A stretch of 64,000 nt of DNA from Ornithoclostridium sp949298505 (GTDB lineage Bacteria; Bacillota; Clostridia; Christensenellales; UBA3700): contig CASFWW010000014.1 of assembly GCA_949298505.1 (NCBI GenBank), positions 49,633 to 113,632 of the forward strand. Reading direction: 5' to 3'. The notes below the pieces were generated by a model. That model ran no database searches, was not told where the DNA came from, and worked only from the letters and a program-made list of their open reading frames with translations. Made by a program: the position numbers and the translations under genes. Shown here in pieces: positions 26,470 to 35,622 of the stretch (the stretch's first letter is position 1; each line of letters begins with the position of its first letter).

Positions 26470-29388
26470 TTATTTCCTGCTTTTCAAAAGTCTGTATACC
26501 TCGTCTCTTGAGCTCTTCAGAGCCTGGGAAAATTGCTGCTTTTTATTATAATAATAATAGCAGAATGCCCCGTGAAACATATCCCCCGCACCCAACGTAT
26601 TAACTCCATGCAGAGGTGCTACTTCTATTTCTTTTAACCCGTCTCCTTCGTCGTAGATTATAGAATTTTCTCCGCATGTTTTTGCTGTAAAAGGAATCAT
26701 ATATTTATCTCTCAGACAATTTATATCGTTATCGCAGTAATCGCTGAAAGTAGCCGAAGCAATCGCGACTTTGGCATAATCAAGCGCTTTTTCAATATTA
26801 TTTTTCCAGTTGCCACAATCAAGAACCAGCTCAATTCCGGAATCTCGCAGTTTATTTACAATTCTGTCCGTAAGCTTCGGGAAGTTACAATCATAAAGCG
26901 CAAAATTAAATTCAGACAGTTTCAAAGAATTTAAAACATTCAGGCTGTTCACTTCGTGTTGTCCGCTTACAATCGTTCTGGTAGCTTTTTCAGTACTTAC
27001 CATAATGCAAGATATGTTTGGACAACTTTCTCCCACCTCCGCAATGTCTATAACGTTTACGCCTTTCTGCTTAAGAATTTCCTTCATGTTTATTGCGATA
27101 GAGGACTGCCCCAGGTGCGTAATAAGTGTGGCGTTGCCCCCCATTGACGCATAAGTCAGCGCTGCTTTCGCGGCAGGACCTCCTATGTCCAAATAAAAAT
27201 CAGAAGACTTTGTTTTCATATTTTCCTGAGGCAAACACTTCACATCTCTATAGACAACATCCAGTCCACTGAGTCCGATAAACAATCCTCTGCAATAATT
27301 TTCGTCAATAATAAAATCGCATTCCGACAATTTATCGGTATTAAAGCCGTGTCTTATTCCGACAACGTCATAACCAAAACTCTTAGCCAATTCAACAACG
27401 TGTGCGGAATCTTCAAAAACAATAACGTCTTCAGCAGTTATACTTTTATCTCCGACATATTCGGATATGTTTTCAAAGATTTCCTTTTTCGTGAGTTTTC
27501 CGTCGTGAGCACTGTATCTATATTGCTTAGGAACAATATCGTCAATCTTCCAATACGACATCAGATATTCAACTATTTCCGGCACCTGTGAAGTCAACAA
27601 AACAGTCCTTGCCCCCTTAAATGTTTGTGCGAACTCCCTCACCCAACAATACGGTTCAAGTCTTGTAGATTTTACCAGATCCAGATATACTTTAAGTCTT
27701 TCGCTTAAAAAGTCCTTTTTATTGAGTGTTATACCGTAATCATTTTCTATCATTTTGTAAATTGACAGTTCACTGTTTCCGATATATCTTTTTATATCTT
27801 CATGTTTGAGCTCAACTCCGTACTTTTTCAACAATATATTATACGCCTGCCAATGCAACGTTTCGGTATCGGCTATCGTACCGTCCAGATCAAAAATATA
27901 AACTTTTTTGTGCCTGATATAATTTACCAGAGGAGATAAACTTTTTACTACTACGGGTCTGATATTTATTCTTGTGTCCACTATGGGTTTTACCCTTACT
28001 TCTGTTTCAGAACAAAATCTTTCCATAATTATGGAGGCAACCGCTTCGCCCTGCCTTTTGGGCACCACGTCTATGGTACAATAATTCATACCTCCATCCG
28101 CAAGAACACTTTCCCCTGTGATATTTTTAACGCCGTCGTATCCGAACAAAGTCATCCACTTAAACTTGTGCAAATATTCCTTAAGTCGACTGTCCTTGAA
28201 TCCGTAATAGATCTTCATCAAGTATTTAGCTATAGTATCGTTTCCCGCAAACAACAACAGGTTTTCATAACAGGATGTCTGCGAAAACAATTGCGTAAAA
28301 TGATCTTCTATCTGTCTTGCCGCGGCTTCATGATCAAAGCTGTCCAGCTTAAGTTCATGAACTCTGTCAGAGATACCGTATTCGTACAAATTAGATTTTA
28401 GTGATTCGCATCTTTCCTGAGCAGATTTTTTATTTGGGCCCGTACACAGTAAAAGGTAAGTATTTGAAGTATTTAATTTAAAGAATGCTGAATATATCGC
28501 ATTTGCGAGACTCTTCCCACCCTCTTTAAAATCCGAACAAACAAATATCGGAGGCCGACCTTTGATATTTTTTCGCTGTTCGGACGACAAATCTATATCC
28601 AGCAAAACGATTTTTTTATCTGTCGACAAATCTGAAATAATGTCAAACAATTCGTCATCAACCTCGTCTAAAGGTCTTATAATAAATATATCATAATCGT
28701 CTTTAGAGTTCCTCAGCAAATTGTAGAACTCTATTTTTGCGGCATAATCGTACCCGTTTTTAATAAATTTATAATTTACGGAATAATCTGCGGACTTTTC
28801 GAATCCGGACTGCAGCCCCTCCTTGATAGCTCTGCTGAAAAGACTGTCTTTTGCCAACACACATATATTGCTTACTTTTTTTGCTTTTTTTACGCTGATA
28901 TCATCTGAAGCAACACCGTATTTTGACAATTTGTCCGATAATTGACTATGATAGCTGTTTTCGTTATCAAAAACAATACCGCTGCTTAATTTAAACATTT
29001 CGTCAAACAGATCTTCTCTGCTTTCCGGAATATCTATATCCGTACAATACGCTTTTCCTTTTGCGCTTCTATAAGTGCCTTCTTTAAACACCGGTATAAA
29101 TGGTATGTTGTTTTCTTTTATAAATCTAACTTCTTTTTCAATTGAATCCGAGAAGAAAAAGGTATCGTCGATATATACGAGCGCGACAGCTGAATTTTTC
29201 AGTTTAGGAGCAACTATCTTTTGCCAATTTTCACCGGGTTCAATACCAAAGTCATACCAATATCTTATCCCTTGATCGTGAAAAAACCATATATCCTCAT
29301 AAACGGTATTACTAAATTTATGACTATATGATACAAATAAATAATTCCCGTCAGTCTGTTCTACAGGAGGTTTATTTTCATAGTTCAT
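26470..29388 (-). CDS. Four-domain protein: TIR, periplasmic-binding-like, HAD phosphatase, PfkB kinase
   Basis: 972 residues, no signal peptide. Residues 15-140 form a TIR domain (FVSYSH at 18-23; W-Y-D; an E-K-E-V-R helix with Glu86 where NAD-cleaving TIRs have the catalytic Glu). Residues 172-480 resemble a type 1 sugar-binding (LacI/ribose-binding) domain, ending in the block Q-G-E-A-V-A-S-I-I. Residues 496-695 are a HAD phosphatase with DLDGT at 500-504, Thr/Ser at 599-600, Lys634/635 and E-D at 659-660. Residues 702-968 are a PfkB/ribokinase-type kinase with DIGGPAAKAA (734-743) and GAGD (933-936). All catalytic motifs look intact. CGGAGAA precedes the ATG. Domains are recognised; the joint function is not known. 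An NAD- or sugar-linked stress or defence role is inference. Confidence 0.85.
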   Translation of the reverse strand: MNYENKPPVEQTDGNYLFVSYSHKFSNTVYEDIWFFHDQGIRYWYDFGIEPGENWQKIVAPKLKNSAVALVYIDDTFFFSDSIEKEVRFIKENNIPFIPVFKEGTYRSAKGKAYCTDIDIPESREDLFDEMFKLSSGIVFDNENSYHSQLSDKLSKYGVASDDISVKKAKKVSNICVLAKDSLFSRAIKEGLQSGFEKSADYSVNYKFIKNGYDYAAKIEFYNLLRNSKDDYDIFIIRPLDEVDDELFDIISDLSTDKKIVLLDIDLSSEQRKNIKGRPPIFVCSDFKEGGKSLANAIYSAFFKLNTSNTYLLLCTGPNKKSAQERCESLKSNLYEYGISDRVHELKLDSFDHEAAARQIEDHFTQLFSQTSCYENLLLFAGNDTIAKYLMKIYYGFKDSRLKEYLHKFKWMTLFGYDGVKNITGESVLADGGMNYCTIDVVPKRQGEAVASIIMERFCSETEVRVKPIVDTRINIRPVVVKSLSPLVNYIRHKKVYIFDLDGTIADTETLHWQAYNILLKKYGVELKHEDIKRYIGNSELSIYKMIENDYGITLNKKDFLSERLKVYLDLVKSTRLEPYCWVREFAQTFKGARTVLLTSQVPEIVEYLMSYWKIDDIVPKQYRYSAHDGKLTKKEIFENISEYVGDKSITAEDVIVFEDSAHVVELAKSFGYDVVGIRHGFNTDKLSECDFIIDENYCRGLFIGLSGLDVVYRDVKCLPQENMKTKSSDFYLDIGGPAAKAALTYASMGGNATLITHLGQSSIAINMKEILKQKGVNVIDIAEVGESCPNISCIMVSTEKATRTIVSGQHEVNSLNVLNSLKLSEFNFALYDCNFPKLTDRIVNKLRDSGIELVLDCGNWKNNIEKALDYAKVAIASATFSDYCDNDINCLRDKYMIPFTAKTCGENSIIYDEGDGLKEIEVAPLHGVNTLGAGDMFHGAFCYYYYNKKQQFSQALKSSRDEVYRLLKSRK

Positions 29389-29467
29389 TCAATTTTCTCC
29401 GTTATTAGTGCCGGCATAAAACCCACACCGAATTGATTTCAATGATCAGGCGCAAAAAGAAAACTTT

Positions 29468-30469
29468 CTATCTCCAAAGCACATTGAGCGTCTCTCTGTC
29501 GAGCACTCCCCATCTGCCGTCCTGACGGACGATCGCTTTGCCGTTTTCAAAACCGGTCGCGACGTCGAATTCCATCGGGAGCACCTCCGCTCCTTCTTTG
29601 TCGATATACCCGCTCTTTTCGCCTATGCTGACTGCCGCGAGCCCTTCGCTGAAGCTGGTCGCGCTGTCGTACCTGTAGTCTATGACCAGTTCGTTCTTTA
29701 CGTTTATAAACCCGAGAAGCCCGTCCTTTTCCACGCAAGCCATGCCTTCTCTGAAAGGATACGCGTTGTCGTACACGGGCTGTATCAGCACGTTGCCTTT
29801 CCAGTCCTTGTAGCCCCACTTCCCCTGGCGGCAGAATTTGACTATGCTGTCAGGCGTAAGCTGCTCTTTCTGCGGCTTTTCGGGCGCAGGTCTTTCACGT
29901 TTGCCGTATACCAGATCGTGAAGATTGACGTTGTCATACGGTCTGTAATCATACTTGGGTCTGCCGTTTTTTTCAGGCTGTTTCTCGCCCTGTTTATTCT
30001 TTTTCTTGCCCTGAGGCTGGGCTTCTTTGCGTACACCGCCGTTTTGTCTGTCGTTCTGCTTGCCGTTCTGTTTACCGTTGTCCCCTTTCTGTCTGTTCTG
30101 TCTGCCGCGGTCGTTCTTGTCTTTCTGAGCCGCTTCTTTGCTCTCTTTCTTACGGGTCCCGTTCTCATCGGCGGACGGCGCGTTTTCCGGCTTCGGCTCG
30201 TCAGGTCTGAACGCAAGCCCGAGTTTCTTGAGCGCGCCCGCGACTTCAAGGCACTCCCTCTTGCCGACGTATCTTATGCGGTAAAGCTCTCCTGCGCGCC
30301 TTTTTGCAAGATCTTTGGCGCAGGTAACGCCGCCGTCGCGCAAAATGCCCGCCGTCTTTTCGGAAAGTCCGAGGTCTTCAAGCGGCGTAGCGAGCGCAGC
30401 GGGATCTCCCTGCGGTTCGTAGCCGTCGTTTATTTTCTTTTTATTGCGTTTTCTGTTGTCTCTTGCCAT
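29468..30469 (-). CDS. RNA polymerase alpha-CTD-like domain fused to WG repeats
   Basis: 333 residues. Residues 25-90 match the alpha C-terminal domain: P-L-E-D-L-G-L-S, then a helix, G-G-V-T-C-A-K-D-L, then I-R-Y-V-G-K-R-E-C-L-E-V and K-K-L-G-L. A long Lys/Gln/Asn-rich linker follows (about 95-200), then WG-type beta repeats (G-K-W-G-Y-K-D; G-L-L-G-F-I-N; K-S-G-Y-I-D; G-R-W-G-V-L-D) to the end. No signal peptide, so it is cytoplasmic. Start set at 30469: the -10 box is eight bases upstream and no ribosome site exists. It may bind DNA or transcription factors; the role is unknown. Confidence 0.8.
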   Translation of the reverse strand: MARDNRKRNKKKINDGYEPQGDPAALATPLEDLGLSEKTAGILRDGGVTCAKDLAKRRAGELYRIRYVGKRECLEVAGALKKLGLAFRPDEPKPENAPSADENGTRKKESKEAAQKDKNDRGRQNRQKGDNGKQNGKQNDRQNGGVRKEAQPQGKKKNKQGEKQPEKNGRPKYDYRPYDNVNLHDLVYGKRERPAPEKPQKEQLTPDSIVKFCRQGKWGYKDWKGNVLIQPVYDNAYPFREGMACVEKDGLLGFINVKNELVIDYRYDSATSFSEGLAAVSIGEKSGYIDKEGAEVLPMEFDVATGFENGKAIVRQDGRWGVLDRETLNVLWR

Positions 30470-30477
30470 ATAAATAG

Positions 30478-30506
30478 ATATTACCACAATTTTGCGATAT
30501 TGGCAA
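30478..30506 (-). promoter_or_regulatory. Promoter of the alpha-CTD/WG gene, probable leaderless start
   Basis: Minus strand TTGCCA, 17 bp, TAATAT, then eight bases to ATG. The only longer reading frame starts inside the -10 box. Confidence 0.65.
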
Positions 30507-30577
30507 CTTTTATCTGAACATCCTCTCTCCGATCTCCGCGAAAAAGCGCGAAAAGCACGTTTTTTCTTTTCTTTTCC

Positions 30578-33500
30578 TCAGAATTTCAGTTTCACTCTGA
30601 GCGTATGTTCCTTGCCGCCCTTTATCTTGTAGCCGGGTTTGAGGCTGGCTATCGCCGGAACGTCGCCGCCTACGCCGCGCTGTTTGCCGTCCACGCAGAC
30701 GGTAAGCGCGTTTTCGAGCCTGAGTTCGTGCAGATGCTTTGCCCTGAACAGCGTCTCGCAAGTGTAAGGATGCACCGTCATCTCAAAAGGCGCGTCTACT
30801 GCCGTCAGTTTCACGCCGGCTTCTCCGCCGATCTCGGCGTATCTTATCCCGGTATGATTGCCGTTCTCCTGCGGCACAAGGTAATCGTGGATAAAGTCCC
30901 CGGCATTGCCTTCATACACGCCGAGAGTCGCCGCGGTCGCTCTGTCGCAGTAATTTTCATGCGGTCCCTTGCCGTAGAATTTCACTCCGTCCACTCCTTC
31001 CGCAAGCCTGAACGTGAAACCGTATCTCTCCATTGCGAACCAGGATTTCACTTTCATTTCAAGTCTCACGCCGTCCGCGCCGAAAACGTAACGCGTCTTC
31101 AGCGAGCGCAGAAGCGGCATGGACCAGCGGACTTCGGCAATTACACAGCCGTCCTTTTCTTCCACTTTCACCAGCTTACCCTTCAATCTCTTCATCGCGC
31201 TCCTGTACTTGTACAGCAGCAGGAAATATTTGCCCACGAAATCGGGCACGTGCGGCATACTGTCGTTGTCGATCGTTGCTCTGAAGAAATTGGGAACGAT
31301 CGGAGAAGACAGCTTTTCATCGCCGTCTTTTCTGACAGAATTTATCGCGCCCGTGTTCGTTATCGTATATATAACGTTTCCGCACGTCACTTCGACGGCT
31401 TTTCCGTTACGCATGAGTGACGCGCCTTTTTCAAGCGGTTTTTCAGCAAAATCGTACCCTTGCAACACGAACTGCTCACTCGCTACTACGTGTCCTTTCT
31501 TTGCGTAAGGCTCATCCTTTTTCAGCTTGAGTCTGACGTCGAGAACGCACTCTTTCCCTGCGGGAAGCGCGGGCAGATCTATCCTGTAAACGGTCAGGCT
31601 GTCCGGTCCTCCTTTCGCTTCGAGTTTCCCCTCCGCGACGGTCACGCCTTCGGCGGAGATCGCGTAAACCAGATCGAACTCGGACAGATCTGTAAAACGG
31701 TATCTGTTCAGCGCGCTGAGCACGCCGTCTTTATAAGTGAAATCGACTTGTCTGTACTGATGCTTCACTTCGTAAAGCGCGGGATTGGGAGATCTGTCTC
31801 CTCTCACGATGCCGTTGAACGCGAACCTGCCGGCGTTCGGCTTGTCTCCGAAGTCGCCGCCGTACAGCCATTTCTTTACGCCGTTCTCCTCTCTCAGTAT
31901 GGTCTGATCGGCAAAGTCCCAGATAAAGCCGCCCGACAAGCGGTCGTATTTCTTGAACATATCCCAGTAATCCGAGAAGTTGCCCAGGCTGTTGCCCATA
32001 CAATGCGCGTATTCGCACTCGATAAAAGGCAGATCCTTGTACATATCGGGCGTATATCTCGTGCCGAACATAGCCCAGAACGCCGCGCAGTGCATGAACG
32101 TCTTGTTTTTCGCGATATCTTCGGTGTCTTCCATCTTGACGTACATCCCGCTCAGCACCTCGCCCACCTTGCCCGTCTGATCGGGGTGATAGTGTATAAA
32201 ACGCGTGTCGTCCAGTTCTTTTACGGCGTCGCGCATCCTGACGAAGTTGGAGCCGTAACCCGCTTCGTTCCCGAGAGACCAGCTGATTATGCAGGGATGA
32301 TTCTTCAGTCTGTTCACCATATTGCACACGCGTTGCAGACAGGAAGCTGTCCATTTGGGATCTCCGGCGGGGATCCATCTCGCCAGTCCGTGCGTTTCCA
32401 GGTTGGTTTCGCTCATGACGAGTATGCCCAGTTCGTCGCACAGATCGTAAAACGCGTCGCTGTTGGGGTAATGGCTCGTGCGTATCGCGGTTATATTGTT
32501 TGCTTTGCAAAGCAGAAGATCTTTTTTTATCAGTTCTACCGGCACGGCGTGTCCGTATTCGGGATGAAATTCGTGCCTGTTCACGCCGCAGATCTTGATC
32601 GGTCTGCCGTTGAGAAGTATGAACGGTCCTCTGCCGTTCTTCATCGGAGCTATCTCAACCTTTCTGAAACCGAAACGGCATTTGCGCAGATCTTCGAATT
32701 TCCCGTCCGCGGTCAGTTTTACCTCCACGTCGTAAAGCTCAGGCTTTTCGTGAGACCACAGCAACGGCTTGTCCACAACGGCTTTCAGAGTTATCCTCTG
32801 CTGCTGCCCGTCCGCAAGTCCGACCTCTTTGCACATTTCATTTACCGTCTTGCCGTCCGTTGACAAAACGACCGTGATCTTTCCGTTTTTCAGTTCTTTC
32901 CCGACGGCGGCAAGCTTGACTTCAGTCTCAAATTCCGCGCTGTCAAAAGTATCGTTTAATCTACACGTAGTCTTAAAATCCGCTATCTGAGCCTTGGGCT
33001 TGTAAATCAGATGAACGCTTCTGAAAATACCCGAGAGTCGCCACATGTCCTGGTCTTCGAGGTAGCTCCCCGTGCAATAACGGTAGACTGTCGCCGCGAG
33101 TTTGTTCTCCCCTTCTCTGACAAGCCCGGTGATCTCGTATTCCTGGAAATCGAACGTGTCCTCGCTGTAACCGACAAACTGCCCGTTCACGTATATGTCT
33201 GCGCAGCTGTTTATGCCGCCGAAACGGATGAACACACGCTTGTCCGTCTTTTCCACGTTGAACGTGGTGACGTAACAGCCGACCGTGTTCAGTTTGTCCT
33301 TTATATGCGGCACTTTCAGCAGATTGTTCTGCTCCAACGCATAAGGATAAATATAGTTTGTGTATATCGGGGTATCGTAACCCTCTGTCTGCCATTCCGA
33401 CGGCACCTTTATTTCACCGAAAGACGAAAGGTCCGCGCCTTCTTTTTCGTATCCTGCCGGTATTTCTGAAGGATCTTTGCAGAATGCGAATTTCCAGTTG

Positions 33501-33613
33501 CCGTCCAGACAGACAGCCGTATCTTTTCCGTTTTCGTCGAACGGAAAGCCGCAGGCGTAACGCCTCACCGCGTTTATCTCAGTCACGTTCACGTCAGCAT
33601 AATGAGGTTTCAT
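30578..33613 (-). CDS. lacZ: GH2 beta-galactosidase (LacZ type)
   Basis: 1011 residues, the length of E. coli LacZ. Seen in order: sugar-binding jelly-roll domain, Ig-like domains, TIM barrel with GVNRHEFHPEYG near 345, S-L-G-N-E-A-G-Y-G (acid/base Glu near 446) and I-E-C-E-Y-A-H-C-M-G-N-S (nucleophile Glu near 528), then the small-chain domain. No signal peptide: it works in the cytoplasm on imported beta-galactosides. AGGAGAG before ATG. No transporter or regulator is adjacent. Confidence 0.95.
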   Translation of the reverse strand: MKPHYADVNVTEINAVRRYACGFPFDENGKDTAVCLDGNWKFAFCKDPSEIPAGYEKEGADLSSFGEIKVPSEWQTEGYDTPIYTNYIYPYALEQNNLLKVPHIKDKLNTVGCYVTTFNVEKTDKRVFIRFGGINSCADIYVNGQFVGYSEDTFDFQEYEITGLVREGENKLAATVYRYCTGSYLEDQDMWRLSGIFRSVHLIYKPKAQIADFKTTCRLNDTFDSAEFETEVKLAAVGKELKNGKITVVLSTDGKTVNEMCKEVGLADGQQQRITLKAVVDKPLLWSHEKPELYDVEVKLTADGKFEDLRKCRFGFRKVEIAPMKNGRGPFILLNGRPIKICGVNRHEFHPEYGHAVPVELIKKDLLLCKANNITAIRTSHYPNSDAFYDLCDELGILVMSETNLETHGLARWIPAGDPKWTASCLQRVCNMVNRLKNHPCIISWSLGNEAGYGSNFVRMRDAVKELDDTRFIHYHPDQTGKVGEVLSGMYVKMEDTEDIAKNKTFMHCAAFWAMFGTRYTPDMYKDLPFIECEYAHCMGNSLGNFSDYWDMFKKYDRLSGGFIWDFADQTILREENGVKKWLYGGDFGDKPNAGRFAFNGIVRGDRSPNPALYEVKHQYRQVDFTYKDGVLSALNRYRFTDLSEFDLVYAISAEGVTVAEGKLEAKGGPDSLTVYRIDLPALPAGKECVLDVRLKLKKDEPYAKKGHVVASEQFVLQGYDFAEKPLEKGASLMRNGKAVEVTCGNVIYTITNTGAINSVRKDGDEKLSSPIVPNFFRATIDNDSMPHVPDFVGKYFLLLYKYRSAMKRLKGKLVKVEEKDGCVIAEVRWSMPLLRSLKTRYVFGADGVRLEMKVKSWFAMERYGFTFRLAEGVDGVKFYGKGPHENYCDRATAATLGVYEGNAGDFIHDYLVPQENGNHTGIRYAEIGGEAGVKLTAVDAPFEMTVHPYTCETLFRAKHLHELRLENALTVCVDGKQRGVGGDVPAIASLKPGYKIKGGKEHTLRVKLKF

Positions 33614-33641
33614 AAATTCTCTCCTTGCACGTACTGATAAA

Positions 33642-33671
33642 ATTATAATCCCGCGCCTACGCTTTTGTCAA
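33642..33671 (-). promoter_or_regulatory. Promoter of the beta-galactosidase gene
   Basis: Minus strand TTGACA (33666-33671), 18 bp, TATAAT (33642-33647), about 29 bp before the start. Confidence 0.85.
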
Positions 33672-33735
33672 TTCAGGTCCGCTTTCACGCTCATTTTCTC
33701 CACTCGCATGCACAAAACTTGCTATTTAAAAAACG

Positions 33736-33765
33736 TTTGTATTATCGCGCGAGTTATGATATAAT
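33736..33765 (+). promoter_or_regulatory. Promoter with probable leaderless start for the gene at 33773
   Basis: TTTGTA, 18 bp, TATAAT (33760-33765), then seven bases to ATG, and no ribosome site. Confidence 0.7.
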
Positions 33766-33772
33766 AGTGACT

Positions 33773-35578
33773 ATGAAAAAAACGGCTATTGTTTTAACTC
33801 TTTGTCTGCTTTGCGTTGCGCTTGCCGCGACCGCAGTCTTTTATCCCGCAGGAAACGCCGCCGCAGACGAAATAAAGATATATCCCGACGAGACGTCACA
33901 GTATGCCGCATTCGGCGACGCGATCGCCTATACCACCAATAAAAACGAACTGGTGCTTTCGACAGAAAACGGCTCTTTCACACTTTCCTCCGCATACTCC
34001 GGCAGATGCCGCAGTATCGCGATGAACGGAAAATACGTTTTCCTGCTCACCGTGGTACAGAACGAAAGCTCTGAAGTGACTTCTTTTACCGCATACGAAT
34101 ATTCTCCCGACACCATAAGTATCAAAAACGGCATAAACGCTCTCTCTTTGTTCGGGAACGTTACCTCTGCCGAGATATCGTCAAATCTTTTTATGGTCAC
34201 AGAAACCACGATAAGCGGAGTCAGAATGGGCGGATACGACCTGCTTTACCTAAGCGGAGACATGTTATACTGCATGTCAAGATCCGACAGTCCCAATACA
34301 AGCGGCTATCTCCCCAATGACTTCATATATTTCGGCAATCTCTCAACCGGAGAATGGAACAGGACAGCCATATCGGTAAAGGATTTCGCGACGGCGACCG
34401 ATTTCGTCATATCGGAAAACACGATATATTTCAATGCAGAAAACAAACTTTACTATACTGACGATATCTCTCCTCAACCCGAAAAATATCTCGGGTGCGA
34501 CAAGAATTTCCACTCCCTCGCCTATGCAGACGGCATAATCTATGCCCTTTCGGATGACGGTATTTTCGCCGTTAATCCCTCAGGATTTGCGTACAAGAAA
34601 CTTTCCTCAGACAGCTATGACGGCAAAATAAGGATCCTTGACGGCGACGACGAGACCTATCTGCTCGCTCAGGACGTTTCCGGCAAATGTATCAAACAGT
34701 ACGTGATAAACGGTTCCTCTTACGAAAGCGTTTCTCTGACCTACTTCAACGTCTTCGACGGCGTGATCTATCAGGATCCGACGACTTACGACCTTGTCAG
34801 AGTGGGAAAAGCGACCAGGGATACCCAGGCATATTTCTCGCCGAAAAATCTCAAGACGGAGTTTTCTCTGACAAGCGGCGAATACGTGCTCGCCCTTGCA
34901 AAGCAGGACGGCTATTATTACGTCAGGAACGAAGCGGGCGACGTCGCTTACGTCAACGAAAGCGACCTGACTCTCCTCAGCGCGAGCGAAGATACCGCCG
35001 TGGGGAAATACGGTCAGGCAATGCATGACAACACGTCTGTCTATCTGTATCCTTACGAATCTGACGACGTTGTGGCAACGGTCGGCATCGACGACCTTCT
35101 CATCGTCGTAGACAACGTGGCAGAAGACGGCGGCAATCACGTCTGGGGCTGGTACAAGGTCTGCATTGTCGGCGAGGACGGCACGCTGACTTACGGCTAT
35201 CTGCAAAAGGAATACCTGAGCAAATACACCAACTTCAAGCTCCCGTCGTTCTCTACCGACGCGACCGTCTCGGCAGGTTCTCTCGGCGGCATAATCAACG
35301 TATACCTGCTTCCCGACGAAGAATCCGAAGTGCTCGGAAGTCTGACGGACGGCGACAAGGTCACCCTCGCGCAGGAAAAACTTGACTCATCCGAGGAGTG
35401 GACCAAGATAGTATACAACGACATGATGGGCTACGTAAAGACGGCAAATCTGATCACAAAAGGCATCACTCCCCTGCAGATAACGCTGATCGTCGTGTTC
35501 TCCGTCGTGATAGTAGCGACAGCGATAGTTATAGTACTCGTCGTCAAAAAGCGAAACGCTCAGAGGTTCGATTACTGA
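33773..35578 (+). CDS. Secreted, membrane-anchored beta-rich protein with SH3-like modules
   Basis: 601 residues. Signal peptide (residues 1-28, Ala-rich cleavage zone), a long beta-rich part with repeated short units such as D-I-L-Y-F/Y-A-D-G-I-I-Y (propeller-like, about 40-360), two SH3-like modules (about 390-480 and 490-565), then one membrane helix (570-592) and a basic tail. SH3 modules of this kind often bind cell wall. The start at 33773 begins the signal peptide; the longer reading has no ribosome site. Function unknown; outer-face sensor or wall-binding protein is a guess. Confidence 0.75.
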   Translation: MKKTAIVLTLCLLCVALAATAVFYPAGNAAADEIKIYPDETSQYAAFGDAIAYTTNKNELVLSTENGSFTLSSAYSGRCRSIAMNGKYVFLLTVVQNESSEVTSFTAYEYSPDTISIKNGINALSLFGNVTSAEISSNLFMVTETTISGVRMGGYDLLYLSGDMLYCMSRSDSPNTSGYLPNDFIYFGNLSTGEWNRTAISVKDFATATDFVISENTIYFNAENKLYYTDDISPQPEKYLGCDKNFHSLAYADGIIYALSDDGIFAVNPSGFAYKKLSSDSYDGKIRILDGDDETYLLAQDVSGKCIKQYVINGSSYESVSLTYFNVFDGVIYQDPTTYDLVRVGKATRDTQAYFSPKNLKTEFSLTSGEYVLALAKQDGYYYVRNEAGDVAYVNESDLTLLSASEDTAVGKYGQAMHDNTSVYLYPYESDDVVATVGIDDLLIVVDNVAEDGGNHVWGWYKVCIVGEDGTLTYGYLQKEYLSKYTNFKLPSFSTDATVSAGSLGGIINVYLLPDEESEVLGSLTDGDKVTLAQEKLDSSEEWTKIVYNDMMGYVKTANLITKGITPLQITLIVVFSVVIVATAIVIVLVVKKRNAQRFDY

Positions 35579-35622
35579 CGACTGACAGTCTACGGAAAAA
35601 ACTCAAAACGAGGAATTTTTAT

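Noticed and set aside
31460..32863. A 467-residue plus-strand frame
   Set aside because: It lies wholly opposite the beta-galactosidase gene, whose protein is clearly recognised; no own start signal.
35398..35622. N-terminal extension of LeuC by 75 residues
   Set aside because: The extension overlaps the preceding gene and has no family match; the ATG at 35623 has its own ribosome site and gives the normal LeuC start.
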